Shown here piece by piece: positions 30,616-40,741 of a stretch of 64,000 nt of DNA. The stretch covers positions 186,001 to 250,000 of the forward strand of contig NZ_PHHA01000002.1 of assembly GCF_002795425.1 (NCBI RefSeq), in the 5' to 3' direction. The position numbers and the translations under genes were made by a program. The stretch's first letter is position 1. Every line of letters starts with the position of its first letter. The DNA is from Conservatibacter flavescens. GTDB taxonomy: Bacteria > Pseudomonadota > Gammaproteobacteria > Enterobacterales > Pasteurellaceae. Below the pieces are notes generated by a model. That model saw only the letters and a list, made by a program, of their open reading frames with translations, had not been told where the DNA came from and did not search any database.

Positions 30616-30660
30616 AAAAAGTGCGGTTAAATTTCAAAAAGTTTTAAATTTTGTACCGCA
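30616..30660. repeat. 45-bp direct repeat, left copy (inverted uptake-signal hairpin)
   Basis: This 45-bp sequence, from AAAAAGTGCGGTTAAATTTC to TTTTGTACCGCA, is identical to 31443-31487 on the other side of fic. Each copy holds two uptake-signal cores head-to-head and can fold into a stem-loop, so it also works as a terminator after fic. The outer arm of this copy is degenerate after ACCGCA (GTTG instead of CTTT). Confidence 0.9.
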
Positions 30661-30664
30661 GTTG

Positions 30665-31417
30665 TTAACATTCGTTATTCACATCAATAATACTTAATGT
30701 TCTTTCCATCGTTTCTATTGCAGCTTGCGCTACAAAGTTGATAATGGCTTGATAGTTGCCATTATCGGCTAATGCTAAAGCTTGGTAATACTCTGCTCGT
30801 TTTTCAGCTTTTAATACACAGACTTGAAAACCAGCTTTCATGAGTTCCAAATTTAAAATTAACCGCCCTGTACGCCCATTTCCATCAATAAAAGGGTGAA
30901 TTGCCACGAATTTACTATGTAACATAGCAATACGTTCAAGGGGATGTAGCTTCTCTAAATTATCCTCATTCCAGTGAATGAGGCTTTGCATTTGTGGTTC
31001 GATTAAATACGGCTGTGGTGGCTGATGCTCGGCTCCTGAAATAACCACCGGCATAGTTCGATATTTTCCAGCTTCCCTTTCATCTTTTGTTTTTTGTAAC
31101 AGTAAGTAATGAAAATCTTTTATAATTTTTTCATTCAGAGGGGCATTTTCTTTGACTAAATCAATTAAATAAAAAATTGCTTCTTGATGATTGAGTATAT
31201 CTAGATGGTCTTTAAACGGTTTGCCATTGGCGGTAATCCCATTCTCCAATAACACTTTAGTTTCAAAAATGGTTAACGCGTTTCCTTCTATAGCGTTAGA
31301 TTGCTGATTATATTTCAGCAATAAATCAGCTTGAATCTGCTGCAAGATATTTGAATGTAATGGTCTATTTTTATTCAAAATATCACGCATTTCATTAAGG
31401 CGTTGTAGAATATTCAT
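30665..31417 (-). CDS. Fic family protein (probable AMP-transferase), class II
   Basis: The 250-aa protein carries the Fic catalytic loop HPFIDGNGRTGR (about residues 173-184), matching HPFx(D/E)GNGRxxR, so it should transfer AMP from ATP to a hydroxyl of a target protein. The N-terminal motif SNAIEGN (about residues 37-43) matches the inhibitory helix (S/T)xxxE(G/N) of class II Fic proteins, placed before the Fic core, so the enzyme is probably self-inhibited. AAGGA precedes the ATG. It stands alone, framed by identical 45-bp repeats, between the EamA gene and mukB; no separate antitoxin is present. Confidence 0.93.
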   Translation of the reverse strand: MNILQRLNEMRDILNKNRPLHSNILQQIQADLLLKYNQQSNAIEGNALTIFETKVLLENGITANGKPFKDHLDILNHQEAIFYLIDLVKENAPLNEKIIKDFHYLLLQKTKDEREAGKYRTMPVVISGAEHQPPQPYLIEPQMQSLIHWNEDNLEKLHPLERIAMLHSKFVAIHPFIDGNGRTGRLILNLELMKAGFQVCVLKAEKRAEYYQALALADNGNYQAIINFVAQAAIETMERTLSIIDVNNEC

Positions 31418-31442
31418 ACTATTCCTTTTATGAGTTCAATAT

Positions 31443-31487
31443 AAAAAGTGCGGTTAAATTTCAAAAAGTTTTAAATTTTGTACCGCA
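31443..31487. repeat. 45-bp direct repeat, right copy (inverted uptake-signal hairpin)
   Basis: Identical over 45 bp to 30616-30660, and here extended by CTTT so both arms are full uptake signals (AAGTGCGGT at 31446-31454; ACCGCACTT at 31482-31490). It lies between the mukB stop and fic and probably terminates the muk operon. The two copies are offset by 827 bp. Confidence 0.9.
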
Positions 31488-31517
31488 CTTTCTAACATAA
31501 CCTTTTTTCTGAAAACG

Positions 31518-34500
31518 CTATTCTGCCGCACCAAATCCACGTAAGCCAACCACGTGTACGTGTTCTTGGTTGTGAGCAATTTTACGCACCAGTTTATACG
31601 TTGTCCCTTTTTCTGGGCTGATATTCTCAGGGGCGGCGATCAGTAACTGCATATCCAAACGTTCACACAATTCAAATAGTGTAGAAATGGATTTTGCATC
31701 TAAACGCGCAGCTTCATCTAAGAACAATAAGCGACACGGCACAATGTCTTTGCCACGAATACGGCGGCTTTCCTCTTCCCAACTTTGTACTACCATTAAG
31801 AGAATTGACATCCCCGTACCGATGGCTTCACCCGTTGATAATGCGCCACTTTCCGCACGTAACCAACCGTCCGCCCCACGATAAACTTCCACTTCCAAAT
31901 CTAAATAATTACGGTAATCCAATAATTCTTCACCGATGGTTTGCGCGGTGCGCTGCCCCATTTCAATGTGTGGATTTAAACGTTGATACAATTTTGCGAT
32001 AGCTTCGGAGAATGTGATCCGGTTATCGGTGAATAAATCCTGATATTCTTCCTGATTACCTGAAAGTGCATCTAATAACATGGCATGAGTATCTCGAATA
32101 TTGACCACCAAACGGACGGATTTTACCTGACCGAAAGCGATATTCTGCAATCCTTGATTTAACAAACGAATGCGGTTTTGTTCGCGTTGAATGGTTTTGC
32201 GCATAATATTTGCCACGCTTTCTGAACTAATCGCTAATTTTTGTTCTCGACCGGTAAGCTCATCTGTTAAACGGGAAAGCTCAATTTCCATTTGTTCGAT
32301 AGCATCAATTGGATCATCGGTTTTGATAATATCTTGACGAATACGTTCACGTAGATGTTGATATACCGCGATAAAGAAACGCACTTTATTTTCCGGTTTG
32401 CGATTATCTTCAGATAAACGTAAGGCATCACGCAAATATTCATTATCCGCAACGGCATTGCGCAATGCGCCTAAAGCCTTATCCGACATAGAACGTAATT
32501 CATCGGCCGAAAGATACGCCAATTCACGACGATTTAAGCGTTTTTCCACATCACTATTGCGAGATAAACGTAACACCACACACCAACTCACTTTGGCCGC
32601 CACAACCAATTCACGTTGTGTTTTATAATCCCGTTCCGCTTTGCGAATACGGCGGTTTAAATTCTCACTTTCACTTTCAATTAAGGTGAGCTGTTTTTCA
32701 ATATAAGCACGACGTTGGCGGTTCGTTGATAATTGCTGATACAGCTCATCTTTACGTAATCTTGCACGCTCTTCTGCGCCATCATCCGCACGAACACCTA
32801 ATTGGCTGATTTCATCAATCAGTTCTTTTAACATTTGATTTTTGGCATCAAAAGCACTGCGCAAGCCAATCAGCACCTGGTTATATTGCGTAAATTGTTG
32901 TTGTTTTTGTTTCAATTGTTCACGTTGCAATTCACGCTGTTGCTGCATTTTTTCTAAACGGGCGCGCAATTGTTCATTTAATTCAGATGTTTCCGATTGT
33001 CCCATATCTTCATAGCTGAAATGGGCCTTACGTTGCACTACATCAGCCAACGCAAACAAACGTTGTTGTGCTTGTTTTTGTTGAGCGGAAATTTGAGTTA
33101 AATCTGCTTTTAAATGCTCATAATTTTCTGGATCGCTTTGTAAAGTGGGGGCTATCGGTTCTAATTGTGACAACGTCGCGCCATGTTGTTGAATAAAACG
33201 CTGATCTTGCTCTGCCAAATCCAATTGTTCACGGCATTCTTCGATACGATCCACTAACGCTTCATCAGCCAATAAAGCTAATTGCGGAATGATTTTATTC
33301 AGCAATTGCATTTTTTCTTTACCGCTGTCTAAACGTATACGCAATTGCTGTTCCGTTGAATTAAATTGCGCTAATTCACGTTCAATCTCATTACGCTGTG
33401 CATTTAAGCGCTTCATTTCCTCTTCTGGATTCGGTTGGAATGCGAGGGCTAAATGTAAGCCAACAAATTGGCTGAATTGTTGGTGTAAGCGTTGACATTT
33501 TTGTACATCAAAAGCACGTTGCGCATACTGCTCTGCCACTTCTTCTCGCTGTGCTTCCAGTTCGGTTAAATATTTCTCGCGGGCGGCACGTCCAAATAAT
33601 GGTGTTTCAGGGAATTTAGAATAACGTAACTCCCGCTCGGACACTTGCACCACAACGCCCATGCTCAATTCTTGCGCAGATAATACACTATCGTCAAATG
33701 CTGCCGGATCGCCCTCAATTAAATATAAATCATCTGGACAATCCTCTAAGTCCGTAAGCTGTTCACGCACTGCATTTAAATCACGCACAACAATAGCATG
33801 GCGAGCCGGTCCATAAAGTGCGGAGAAATAAGGTGCATCTTCAATCGGCACATCGTCATAAAGTTCCGATAACAATACACCGCCAAAGCGCTCGGCCAAT
33901 ACATTCAAACGGGCATCTTCTGAACCGTCCGGTTGGCTTAAGCGGGAAATCTGTTCGTCTAATTGCTGACGTTTTTGTGCCAGCTGATCACGTTCAATGG
34001 TGAATTCACGCTCTTTCACCAATTGGTTTTGCATAAAATTCATTACATCTTGACTATCTTCAAAATGTTCACCGGCCTGCTCTTCCAAACGTTCTAATGC
34101 CGCTTGAGCGGTGAGCCAACTTGGTGCTTTACGTGAATTCTCCTCATAAAGTGCGGTCAGATTTTCCCGTTTTTGTCGCAGGGTGGAACGCTCCTCTACT
34201 TGTTCGGATAATTCGGCACTTAAATCTTCAATCAATGATTCCTGCTCAGCATAAAATTCTTCCAATTCCACCGCACTTTCAAGATTGAGATCATGGCGTT
34301 GATTAAATTCATTTAACAAACGTATGGCGTTTTGCTGTTGCCCATGACGTTGTTCAAGTTCATGCAATTTTGCCCGCAATTGTGGTGTTTGAGCAGCTTG
34401 TAGTTTTTGGCTTGGATATTCACGCAACAATTCTTTTGCGCTTTCCCAAGCAGTTGAACGTGGAATATCTCCTGCGATTTTACAAACGAGCTGATAAGCC

Positions 34501-36041
34501 TTGTCAAATTGAGATTTTGCCGCCTCAGAAATTGACATTTTCTGCTCAAGTTCTAATACTTTATTGGTGAGAACTTCCGCCTGCGCTTCAAATTCTTCGT
34601 GATAAGCCTCTGCATTTTTAACACTTAAATCAGCCAAACCGCATAATTGTTTTGCCTTTTCTAAGGCTTGAATCGCTTGTTGGTACTGCAATGCACGGGT
34701 TTGCTGAGCATCTAGGGCTTGCTGATAATCAGCCAGTTGCGCACGCAATTGATCGACTTCCTGCTCACTTTGTTCAAATTGTGCTTGCGCTTCTTCCAAT
34801 TGTTCATTCGCACTCTCTACGACAACCTGTTGTTCTTCCAGTTTTTCTGTGAGTTCATTCACATCTTCTTGATATGTCGTGATTTTTTCTTGATGACGTA
34901 AAGCATTTAATACTAAATTCAGGTGATCGGAAGCACTTTGATGATCCACTTCAAGCGCTCTCTCGCTTTCGCTCAGCTCTTGCGCTTCGCGGCTTAAATC
35001 CACGAAACGATGTTGAGACAAATCTAATTCACTTTTAGCAGCATACCATTCTTTACGATATCCCAACGCATTTTCAATATTGCCACGTCGTTCGTTGGCG
35101 TTACGCATATAATCTGCTGCCACATAGTTTGTGGATTCGGTAATTAAATGCTTGAATAAATCTCGATCTGATTGAGTAACCTTAATGGCTTCAAGAGTCA
35201 TACGGTTTTCACGTAACGCACTTTCCATATCCTGAAACGCTTTGCGCACGCCTAAATTTTCCGGTAATAAATAATCCCGTAATGATCGGGTAATGGCACT
35301 GGAAATCCCGCCGTACAACGAGGCCTCAATCAATTTATAAAATTTTGAACGATCAGAAGAAGAACGTAAGCGTTTTGGGATAATCCCTAAGTCAAACATC
35401 ATACTGTGGTAATCGCTGATAGAATGATATTGCTTAAATTGTGCGCCAGCGCCTTCAATTTTGTCTTTCAGCTCATTTAAATTCAATACTCGGGCTTGTC
35501 GCTCGCCGACTTTTTCAGTAAATACCTCTGTCGGCTCAACTGAGAGCGCTAATCCTTGAATAGAAAATGCTTTAATGTCTACTTTGCGGTCTCGCCCTGC
35601 TACCTGTTGTAGACGTACACCGACTAAAATACGTTGATGGCGGGAATTGATAGTATCTAAAGCAGCATAACACACACCCGGTCGCAATTTACCGTGTAAA
35701 CCTTTATCTCGTGAACCACTGGTTGCGCCTGCTTCTGTGGTATTGCGGAAATGTAAAAGGGTCAAATCCGGAATCAGGGCAGTAACAAAACCGGCCATAG
35801 TGGTCGACTTCCCTGCTCCGTTACCTCCAGACAAGGTCGTCACTAATTCATCTAAATCAAAAGTACGGGCAAAAAAACCATTCCAGTTAATTAAGGTTAG
35901 TGAACGGAATTTACCACGTTCTACTTGGTTTTGACCTGTTAGCGGGGTGAATATTTGAGGCGAAGTATCATCGCTATCATGAACCTCATCAATGGAATCA
36001 AGGGCTTCAAATTTTTCTTGTTCTAATTCTAAGTCTGACAT
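31518..36041 (-). CDS. mukB: Chromosome partition protein MukB (SMC-like)
   Basis: The 1507-aa protein matches MukB length (about 1490-1510). The N-terminal head has the Walker [17 protein letters not shown] (about residues 69-84); two very long coiled coils flank a hinge (about 670-800); the C-terminal head has the signature [17 protein letters not shown] and Walker [14 protein letters not shown]. With MukE and MukF it forms a condensin-like loop-extruding complex that compacts and segregates the nucleoid. Its ATG overlaps the mukE stop by one base (TAATG), showing coupling. Confidence 0.98.
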   Translation of the reverse strand: MSDLELEQEKFEALDSIDEVHDSDDTSPQIFTPLTGQNQVERGKFRSLTLINWNGFFARTFDLDELVTTLSGGNGAGKSTTMAGFVTALIPDLTLLHFRNTTEAGATSGSRDKGLHGKLRPGVCYAALDTINSRHQRILVGVRLQQVAGRDRKVDIKAFSIQGLALSVEPTEVFTEKVGERQARVLNLNELKDKIEGAGAQFKQYHSISDYHSMMFDLGIIPKRLRSSSDRSKFYKLIEASLYGGISSAITRSLRDYLLPENLGVRKAFQDMESALRENRMTLEAIKVTQSDRDLFKHLITESTNYVAADYMRNANERRGNIENALGYRKEWYAAKSELDLSQHRFVDLSREAQELSESERALEVDHQSASDHLNLVLNALRHQEKITTYQEDVNELTEKLEEQQVVVESANEQLEEAQAQFEQSEQEVDQLRAQLADYQQALDAQQTRALQYQQAIQALEKAKQLCGLADLSVKNAEAYHEEFEAQAEVLTNKVLELEQKMSISEAAKSQFDKAYQLVCKIAGDIPRSTAWESAKELLREYPSQKLQAAQTPQLRAKLHELEQRHGQQQNAIRLLNEFNQRHDLNLESAVELEEFYAEQESLIEDLSAELSEQVEERSTLRQKRENLTALYEENSRKAPSWLTAQAALERLEEQAGEHFEDSQDVMNFMQNQLVKEREFTIERDQLAQKRQQLDEQISRLSQPDGSEDARLNVLAERFGGVLLSELYDDVPIEDAPYFSALYGPARHAIVVRDLNAVREQLTDLEDCPDDLYLIEGDPAAFDDSVLSAQELSMGVVVQVSERELRYSKFPETPLFGRAAREKYLTELEAQREEVAEQYAQRAFDVQKCQRLHQQFSQFVGLHLALAFQPNPEEEMKRLNAQRNEIERELAQFNSTEQQLRIRLDSGKEKMQLLNKIIPQLALLADEALVDRIEECREQLDLAEQDQRFIQQHGATLSQLEPIAPTLQSDPENYEHLKADLTQISAQQKQAQQRLFALADVVQRKAHFSYEDMGQSETSELNEQLRARLEKMQQQRELQREQLKQKQQQFTQYNQVLIGLRSAFDAKNQMLKELIDEISQLGVRADDGAEERARLRKDELYQQLSTNRQRRAYIEKQLTLIESESENLNRRIRKAERDYKTQRELVVAAKVSWCVVLRLSRNSDVEKRLNRRELAYLSADELRSMSDKALGALRNAVADNEYLRDALRLSEDNRKPENKVRFFIAVYQHLRERIRQDIIKTDDPIDAIEQMEIELSRLTDELTGREQKLAISSESVANIMRKTIQREQNRIRLLNQGLQNIAFGQVKSVRLVVNIRDTHAMLLDALSGNQEEYQDLFTDNRITFSEAIAKLYQRLNPHIEMGQRTAQTIGEELLDYRNYLDLEVEVYRGADGWLRAESGALSTGEAIGTGMSILLMVVQSWEEESRRIRGKDIVPCRLLFLDEAARLDAKSISTLFELCERLDMQLLIAAPENISPEKGTTYKLVRKIAHNQEHVHVVGLRGFGAAE

Positions 36042-36775
36042 TATGCTGATTCCTCTACATCATTTTCATCAAATTCTTCATCATTTTCCACCGCACTTTC
36101 GGCTAAAGCTTCTTTTTCTAAACGTAATGAATCCGGTGTTGCCGCTTCACCATCACGAATTAAGCGTAATTGCGCCTCACGTGGGTCATCGCCAGCGCGT
36201 ACTTCAGCCCCGAAACGGAACACGGATTCAGAAATGGTAAATTTCCCGCTGTGTTGATCTCCGACGGTATAAATCATACCTAAACGGCGTAATCGTCCAA
36301 TGGCGGCGCGGACTTTTTCGGCTAATTTCTGTTTATCTAAATCTGAACCGGAAGAGCGTTGGTTCACTGCTTTCAGCAATTTTTCATTATCAGCTAAATT
36401 AAGCAGTTCATCATATACTTCCTGAACACTGAAAATGCCTTGTTGCGCCAAACGCTCAGGGCTGAGATACAAATAGCACAACACTTTACCAACTAGCATT
36501 TCCAACTCCGTCAATACAGAACGAGCAATTAAGGTTGTCGCTTTAGGACGCAAATAAAAAAAGCCTTCCGGAGCGCGAATTAATTCCACATTATAACGGC
36601 GATAAAATAAATCCAATTCGGTTTGAAAATCGGCTAAAAAAGCATAATTATCAATATGTTCCTGACTAATATGACGACCACTGCGCAATTGGCTGTCCAC
36701 TGCAGGAAATAACGGATTGGCAATGGCATTCGCCAATTTCGGAGAAATTACTTCGGGTTGATTGTTGTCTGTCAT
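36041..36775 (-). CDS. mukE: Chromosome partition protein MukE
   Basis: The 244-aa protein has the winged-helix MukE fold ([40 protein letters not shown]), which bridges MukF dimers and modulates MukB ATPase. It lies 43 bp after mukF and overlaps mukB by one base. The acidic, Glu-rich C-terminus (about 215-244) is typical. Confidence 0.97.
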   Translation of the reverse strand: MTDNNQPEVISPKLANAIANPLFPAVDSQLRSGRHISQEHIDNYAFLADFQTELDLFYRRYNVELIRAPEGFFYLRPKATTLIARSVLTELEMLVGKVLCYLYLSPERLAQQGIFSVQEVYDELLNLADNEKLLKAVNQRSSGSDLDKQKLAEKVRAAIGRLRRLGMIYTVGDQHSGKFTISESVFRFGAEVRAGDDPREAQLRLIRDGEAATPDSLRLEKEALAESAVENDEEFDENDVEESA

Positions 36776-36818
36776 TGTGTATCTCTTTATTAAAAATTCT
36801 TAAAATTTATACCGCACT

Positions 36819-38144
36819 TTATTTATATTCATCAATCACATTCGCTTGCACTTCGGCACCATGATCGTTAATTTCCTGCCATTGTGGATAGAAACCTGAA
36901 AAATCTTCGCTTGCCATACCAAGTCGTACAGCCTGATCCACGATAATCCGTGCCACATCAAAATGACGAGATAGCGGGTAGCTTTCCAGCTGTTCTTTCA
37001 GCACCAAACTTAAATTAATCGGCTGATTATTTTCTCGATATTTAATTAGCAAGAGTTGCATATGTTCGACGATTTGGTCATGTAAATCTGCTAAGGATTC
37101 ATACTGTAACTCTTCCGGCAGTTCACCTAATGCATCTTCTTCACGCAATGCCAACTCTTCATCACGTAAGTCCACTAAGCGCTCGGCTTGTGCAGTCCAT
37201 AAATACCAAGGTGCATCAAAATATTGATGAATAGAATTGCGTAAACGTTGAGAGAAGACACGATTTTTATCCATGTCTATAGCAGTACGAATGAATTTAT
37301 GTACGTGGCGGTCATAGCCGATCCATAGGTCGATAGCCTGTTGTCCCCAGCTGATGATACGGTCTAACTTGGCTTGTAAATCTGTGATCAATTGATCAAT
37401 AAAATAAAGTTCTTCATGACCAATCACACAATCTTGGATACGTAATAATTGCGCTTGTAACTTATCACCTGCCGCATTGAGGGTGTCTTGTAATTCACGC
37501 AAATTACCAGAGGTTTCGTTTAATAGTTGTTCACAACTGATAATCGCGGCTTGCCAATCTTTAGTTAATAAATCAGCGATTTGTTCTTTAATGCTTTGCT
37601 GATTTTCGTCCATGATGCGCTGTGATAAATCAATACTGTCAAAAATCTCTGCAACAGAATATTTCAACGGCGCAAACACATTACGTCGCCAATAATGTTC
37701 ATCACCACCTTCTTCTGCCGCATTAGAGGCGCGTTGAATTTCATCTGCCACAATAGAAAGTTGCACGGATAAACGCAAGGCTGAAAATTCGCGCTGACGA
37801 ATATAATAATCCGAAACCCCCACGCCCAGTGGCGTTAAGCGGTAAATCGCTAAACCTTCAGTAAATTCACTACTAAATCGGTTAAGAAATCGCTGTTTCA
37901 CTAATTCATTGATAGCATTATTCGCACGCTGGGTAATGGTTTCCTCCGCTTGACCAAAGGCATTGGATACCAAGCGGAACATATCAACCAAATCGCTTTC
38001 AATCATTTCACCGTCTAAGCGCTCGTTATTATAAATAGCAACGGCAAGCAAAAACGCAAGGCGTTCGGTGGATAAGCTCAAAGAGAACTCCCGTTCTCTT
38101 GTCCAGGATACTAGCTCCGGAATTGTCTGCGAAATTTCACTCAT
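36819..38144 (-). CDS. mukF: Chromosome partition protein MukF (kleisin)
   Basis: The 441-aa kleisin opens with a winged-helix dimerisation domain ([40 protein letters not shown]), a long helical middle and a C-terminal winged helix that contacts the MukB head. First gene of mukF-mukE-mukB. In E. coli a methyltransferase gene precedes it; here the accessory region begins instead, and an uptake signal (ACCGCACTT, 38164-38172) lies just upstream of the start. Confidence 0.97.
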   Translation of the reverse strand: MSEISQTIPELVSWTREREFSLSLSTERLAFLLAVAIYNNERLDGEMIESDLVDMFRLVSNAFGQAEETITQRANNAINELVKQRFLNRFSSEFTEGLAIYRLTPLGVGVSDYYIRQREFSALRLSVQLSIVADEIQRASNAAEEGGDEHYWRRNVFAPLKYSVAEIFDSIDLSQRIMDENQQSIKEQIADLLTKDWQAAIISCEQLLNETSGNLRELQDTLNAAGDKLQAQLLRIQDCVIGHEELYFIDQLITDLQAKLDRIISWGQQAIDLWIGYDRHVHKFIRTAIDMDKNRVFSQRLRNSIHQYFDAPWYLWTAQAERLVDLRDEELALREEDALGELPEELQYESLADLHDQIVEHMQLLLIKYRENNQPINLSLVLKEQLESYPLSRHFDVARIIVDQAVRLGMASEDFSGFYPQWQEINDHGAEVQANVIDEYK

Positions 38145-38231
38145 TAAAAAATTCTCTAAAACGACCGCACTTTAGGGGAAAAATAAAATTTACTTAAAAA
38201 TATTACGCATTATACAGTTTTTTTGCCATAA

Positions 38232-38474
38232 CTACAGCAAGAAAAATAGACAAAAATGAAACAAGCTATTGTTAAAATAGCCTATAAAATGAGGAATAAG
38301 AAATACGCATAATGCGAATACATATAATAGAATTATTAAACAATAAAAAATTCTAAATAATAAATGCTTTCGCCATATTTGTTTTAATATGAGAAAAGTT
38401 ATAGTCAGTCCAACCCAAATTAATATCTGTTGGATAAATATTAAAGGTATCATAAGGATCGGTAAATTCATCAT
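38232..38474 (-). CDS. Small hydrophobic protein, unknown
   Basis: An 80-aa frame with three likely membrane segments (about 5-25, 36-60, 62-80) and almost no charged residues. AGGGAG lies about 21 bp upstream of the ATG pair, too far for a standard ribosome-binding site, so expression is uncertain. It lies at the left end of the accessory region, past a terminator. No homologue is recognised. It may be a genuine small membrane protein or a chance frame in A+T-rich DNA. Confidence 0.4.
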   Translation of the reverse strand: MMNLPILMIPLIFIQQILIWVGLTITFLILKQIWRKHLLFRIFYCLIILLYVFALCVFLIPHFIGYFNNSLFHFCLFFLL

Positions 38475-38561
38475 AAAAGGAATAGCTTAAACTCCCTTTA
38501 GGTAATAGATATTACCTTGCTTGACTGCACCTCCGACAAATTCCCCTGAAACCACTTTTAT

Positions 38562-38590
38562 AAAAAATCCCACTGTGGAAAGTGGGATTT
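38562..38590 (-). terminator. Terminator downstream of lipoprotein 38641-39204
   Basis: AAATCCCACT/AGTGGGATTT (38565-38574 and 38581-38590), a 10-bp stem with a 6-nt loop, followed by six Ts on the minus strand. Confidence 0.85.
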
Positions 38591-38640
38591 GTGAAACTAA
38601 GTAATTTCCTCTGCTGTTATCAAGCAGGGTTTAAATCCAA

Positions 38641-39204
38641 TTACTTAAACTTACTTGTATTTAATTTCAAATCATTAATTAATTTCTGAATATTCGCTTT
38701 CACCGCTCGATTTCTTGCTTCTGTTGCTCTAATCGCTCCCATAAAGGCATAATCAAGTGGCACTGAACCATCACTTTCAATTTCCGTAACATATTGACTT
38801 ATGCCCTTTTTCCTATCAATAAAATCATAACGAACTAATAATTTTGTATCAAAAGTAAACCCCATTCCGGGAGTTTCAAAACGTAATATTTTTGCAGATA
38901 AACTCAATTTATTTGAAGCATCATCACTAAAAATTGCTGTTCTAGCAAAAGAATCTTCTAACGAATCTTTAAAGGTTGTTTTGAATGATTGTTCATAATC
39001 ATTTCCCATAAAACCAACTTGTAATTCTCCCTTTTGTTCTTCTTTTGTTGCAATAGATACGCTAATTGTTTTTAGTTCTGAGTTGATTTTTTGAGCTGGT
39101 GTCACTGGAGCAAGATCAGTCGGTGTAAAATTTAATGCCGCAGGGGCAGAACACCCAACTAATAAAGCACTAGCCAATCCAACTAACAACAATTTTTTCA
39201 TCAT
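38641..39204 (-). CDS. Putative lipoprotein in the accessory region
   Basis: The 187-aa product has a lipoprotein signal (MMKKLLLVGLASALLVGCSA; lipobox LVGC, Cys18). The mature part contains a beta-rich domain (ISVSIATKEEQKGELQVGFM; LSLSAKILRFETPGMGFTFD) with overall resemblance to small prophage-associated lipoproteins of Pasteurellaceae. GGGAG precedes the ATG. It has its own terminator and is preceded by a degenerate uptake-signal hairpin. Function unknown; an envelope location is the only firm inference. Confidence 0.75.
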   Translation of the reverse strand: MMKKLLLVGLASALLVGCSAPAALNFTPTDLAPVTPAQKINSELKTISVSIATKEEQKGELQVGFMGNDYEQSFKTTFKDSLEDSFARTAIFSDDASNKLSLSAKILRFETPGMGFTFDTKLLVRYDFIDRKKGISQYVTEIESDGSVPLDYAFMGAIRATEARNRAVKANIQKLINDLKLNTSKFK

Positions 39205-39220
39205 TAAATCTCCCTAAGTT

Positions 39221-39249
39221 AAAAGTGCGGTAGATTCTACAGCACTTTT
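39221..39249. terminator. Degenerate inverted uptake-signal hairpin
   Basis: AAAAGTGCGGTAGA and TCTACAGCACTTTT arms overlap around a short loop (39221-39249); only the left arm is a full uptake core. It lies 17 bp upstream of the lipoprotein start and could stop transcription from the right. Confidence 0.6.
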
Positions 39250-39313
39250 ATAAGGATTTCTGAGACTGAGATCGCAATATCAAAACGTCACTCAAATATT
39301 TTTCACTGCAGTT

Positions 39314-39406
39314 TTATCTTTTGAGCTTGAGAAATACCAAATGCTGTGCATTTTCTGCAGCTTCACGAATAGCCATAAATCCATCAATCTGTGCTTTTGT
39401 TGCCAT
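39314..39406 (-). CDS. 30-codon ORF with a strong ribosome-binding site, possibly a truncated gene
   Basis: The ATG at 39406 is preceded by GGGAGG at ideal spacing. The 30-aa peptide starts MATKAQIDGFMAIREAAENA and stops after a basic end, FLKLKR. A strong start with an abrupt end suggests the 5' remnant of a longer phage gene rather than a designed small protein. It lies between two terminators, so it would need its own promoter. No family recognised. Confidence 0.4.
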   Translation of the reverse strand: MATKAQIDGFMAIREAAENAQHLVFLKLKR

Positions 39407-39430
39407 ATTTACCTCCCTTAAATTATGAAT

Positions 39431-39466
39431 AAAAAAGCCCATTAAGAATAAATCTTAATAGGCTTT
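39431..39466 (-). terminator. Terminator downstream of lipoprotein 39485-39817
   Basis: AAAGCC-ATTAAGA/TCTTAAT-GGCTTT arms (39434-39466, one internal mismatch) with TTTTTT on the minus strand. Confidence 0.8.
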
Positions 39467-39484
39467 CATAAAGATTATTAGCAA

Positions 39485-39817
39485 CTAATTAATATCTCTC
39501 ATAATCCCAGACCAAACCGGCTCATCTGTTCGCATTTTTCCTGTTCGTTTATTGATTTCATAAGTAAATAATCTTGGCGAAGTTTGCGGATCGCCCCCGC
39601 ACGTTTCATTGTGCTTTTCTCTAACTTCAACTTCATAATAGTCGACTTTATCATCAGAGATAAACAATAAACATTCCTGATGTAATGAAGTTAATTTATG
39701 CTTTTCAATGGATTGAGTGACTTTTTCTATAGCGACATTTTCATTTTTTATTAATGTGGTTTCAGAAAAACAAGCTGAAAGCAAGAGAACAAAAAATACC
39801 ATAGACAATTTTTTCAT
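39485..39817 (-). CDS. Small putative lipoprotein
   Basis: ATG 39817 is chosen because GGAGG lies 4 bp upstream and it opens a lipoprotein signal (MKKLSMVFFVLLLSACFSE; lipobox LSAC, Cys16). The mature part of the 110-aa protein is hydrophilic, with a Cys pair (about 50 and 73) that could form a disulfide and a final strand MRTDEPVWSG. It lies where a tape-measure gene would follow gpG-T in a lambda-like tail module, so it probably arrived by deletion or replacement. Function unknown. Confidence 0.65.
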   Translation of the reverse strand: MKKLSMVFFVLLLSACFSETTLIKNENVAIEKVTQSIEKHKLTSLHQECLLFISDDKVDYYEVEVREKHNETCGGDPQTSPRLFTYEINKRTGKMRTDEPVWSGIMRDIN

Positions 39818-39986
39818 CGTTCCTCCAAAGATTCTGAGCATTATAATCAAAATGGCTAAAGTAATCCCAATCTCAGCATACATTTCCCAAGATCATTTAA
39901 AAAAGAGCGGTACCTTTATTTTCCATAATATGCCCCTTATTCAATAAGAAAAAAGTAGCAAATTTAACCGCACTTTTCAAGCCAAT

Positions 39987-40286
39987 TTACCTATTCGCCA
40001 AATATTCCGCCGAACCGTCATCAATATTTTCCGCTTGTTTTTCTTGCGGAAAGAACGGCATAAAATCGTTCAATGTTGACCGCTCTTTTTTGGGATCGCT
40101 GTTTATCATCGCCAATAAATGCGAAATCTGAGCAGTTCGGTAATCTTCACGCCACAGCCCGAACGGTTGTTCTTGGTAAAATAATTCATATTCAACCAAA
40201 TGGCTCTCGGACATTTGTTCGATTTCCGAGAGTGTTTTACCCAACGCAAGAGACAGGGTTATTTGGAACTTGCGTCGGGCGTTGAG
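39987..40286 (-). CDS. Phage tail assembly chaperone gpT part (read by -1 frameshift from gpG)
   Basis: This frame is reached from gpG by a -1 slip at 40286-40292 and adds 99 residues, giving a G-T fusion of about 228 aa. It contains GKTLSEIEQMSESHLVEYEL followed by FYQEQPFGLWREDYRTAQIS, the (F/Y)-x-x-x-PFG-x-WR-x-D-x-R-x-A signature of the lambda gpT/DUF4035 family. In lambda the G and G-T proteins bind the tape-measure protein during tail assembly. The tape-measure gene that should follow is missing, so it is likely a relic. Confidence 0.8.
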   Translation of the reverse strand, partial: LNARRKFQITLSLALGKTLSEIEQMSESHLVEYELFYQEQPFGLWREDYRTAQISHLLAMINSDPKKERSTLNDFMPFFPQEKQAENIDDGSAEYLANR

Positions 40287-40672
40287 TTTTTTGGGGATTG
40301 TTCCGCAATGGCTTTGTTAAGCTGTTCAAATACAGACTTATCTAGCTGTGAAAGTGCGGTCAAATCTTCCGGATTATTCACATCAAATAGATTATTCCCC
40401 TCTTTATCACATAAACGCATAGCCAATGTGCGTGCTAAACGGTGCGGATCGTGGATTTTAGCAAGCTGTTTGGTCAGCGTTTCTTCATTGTCAAAATCTA
40501 ACTCAATGCCTTGTTGTTCTGCTAATTTGATCATTTCTTGTTGCTGGCCGAATAGCAGGTTATTCATTTCACCCACCGTAAATTTACGCAAATGATAGGT
40601 TTCATTATCAATGGTAATTTGGGTAAGTTTTGGTTTTTTAGCCAGTAAAGTTTCACGCGTACCGATTGTCAT
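40259..40672 (-). CDS. Phage tail assembly chaperone gpG-like
   Basis: A 137-aa acidic protein with the gpG-like opening KKPKLTQITIDNETYHLRKF and a helical middle (MNNLLFGQQQEMIKLAEQQG). AAGGGA precedes the ATG. It is followed in overlapping -1 frame by the gpT-like sequence, the conserved arrangement of long-tailed phages. It lies after the tail-tube gene, as in lambda. An intrinsic terminator separates it from the tube gene. Likely a relic of a siphovirus-like prophage. Confidence 0.8.
   Translation of the reverse strand: MTIGTRETLLAKKPKLTQITIDNETYHLRKFTVGEMNNLLFGQQQEMIKLAEQQGIELDFDNEETLTKQLAKIHDPHRLARTLAMRLCDKEGNNLFDVNNPEDLTALSQLDKSVFEQLNKAIAEQSPKNSTPDASSK
40286..40292 (-). promoter_or_regulatory. 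Programmed -1 frameshift slippery heptamer
   Basis: On the minus strand, in the gpG frame, the codons read CCA AAA AAC, giving A AAA AAC, a classical X-XXY-YYZ slippery heptamer. It lies 8 codons before the gpG stop. Slipping back one base opens directly into the gpT frame. The heptamer placement between G and T is conserved in tailed phages. Confidence 0.85.
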
Positions 40673-40690
40673 AATATTTCCCTTTTATTA

Positions 40691-40721
40691 AATTTAAAAA
40701 GCCCACAAATGAAAGTGGGCT
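40691..40721 (-). terminator. Terminator between tail-tube and gpG genes
   Basis: AGCCCAC/GTGGGCT (40700-40706 and 40715-40721), followed by TTTTTAAATTT on the minus strand. It would give more tail-tube mRNA than chaperone mRNA. Confidence 0.75.
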
Positions 40722-40741
40722 ATCAAGATGCAATCCAATGT

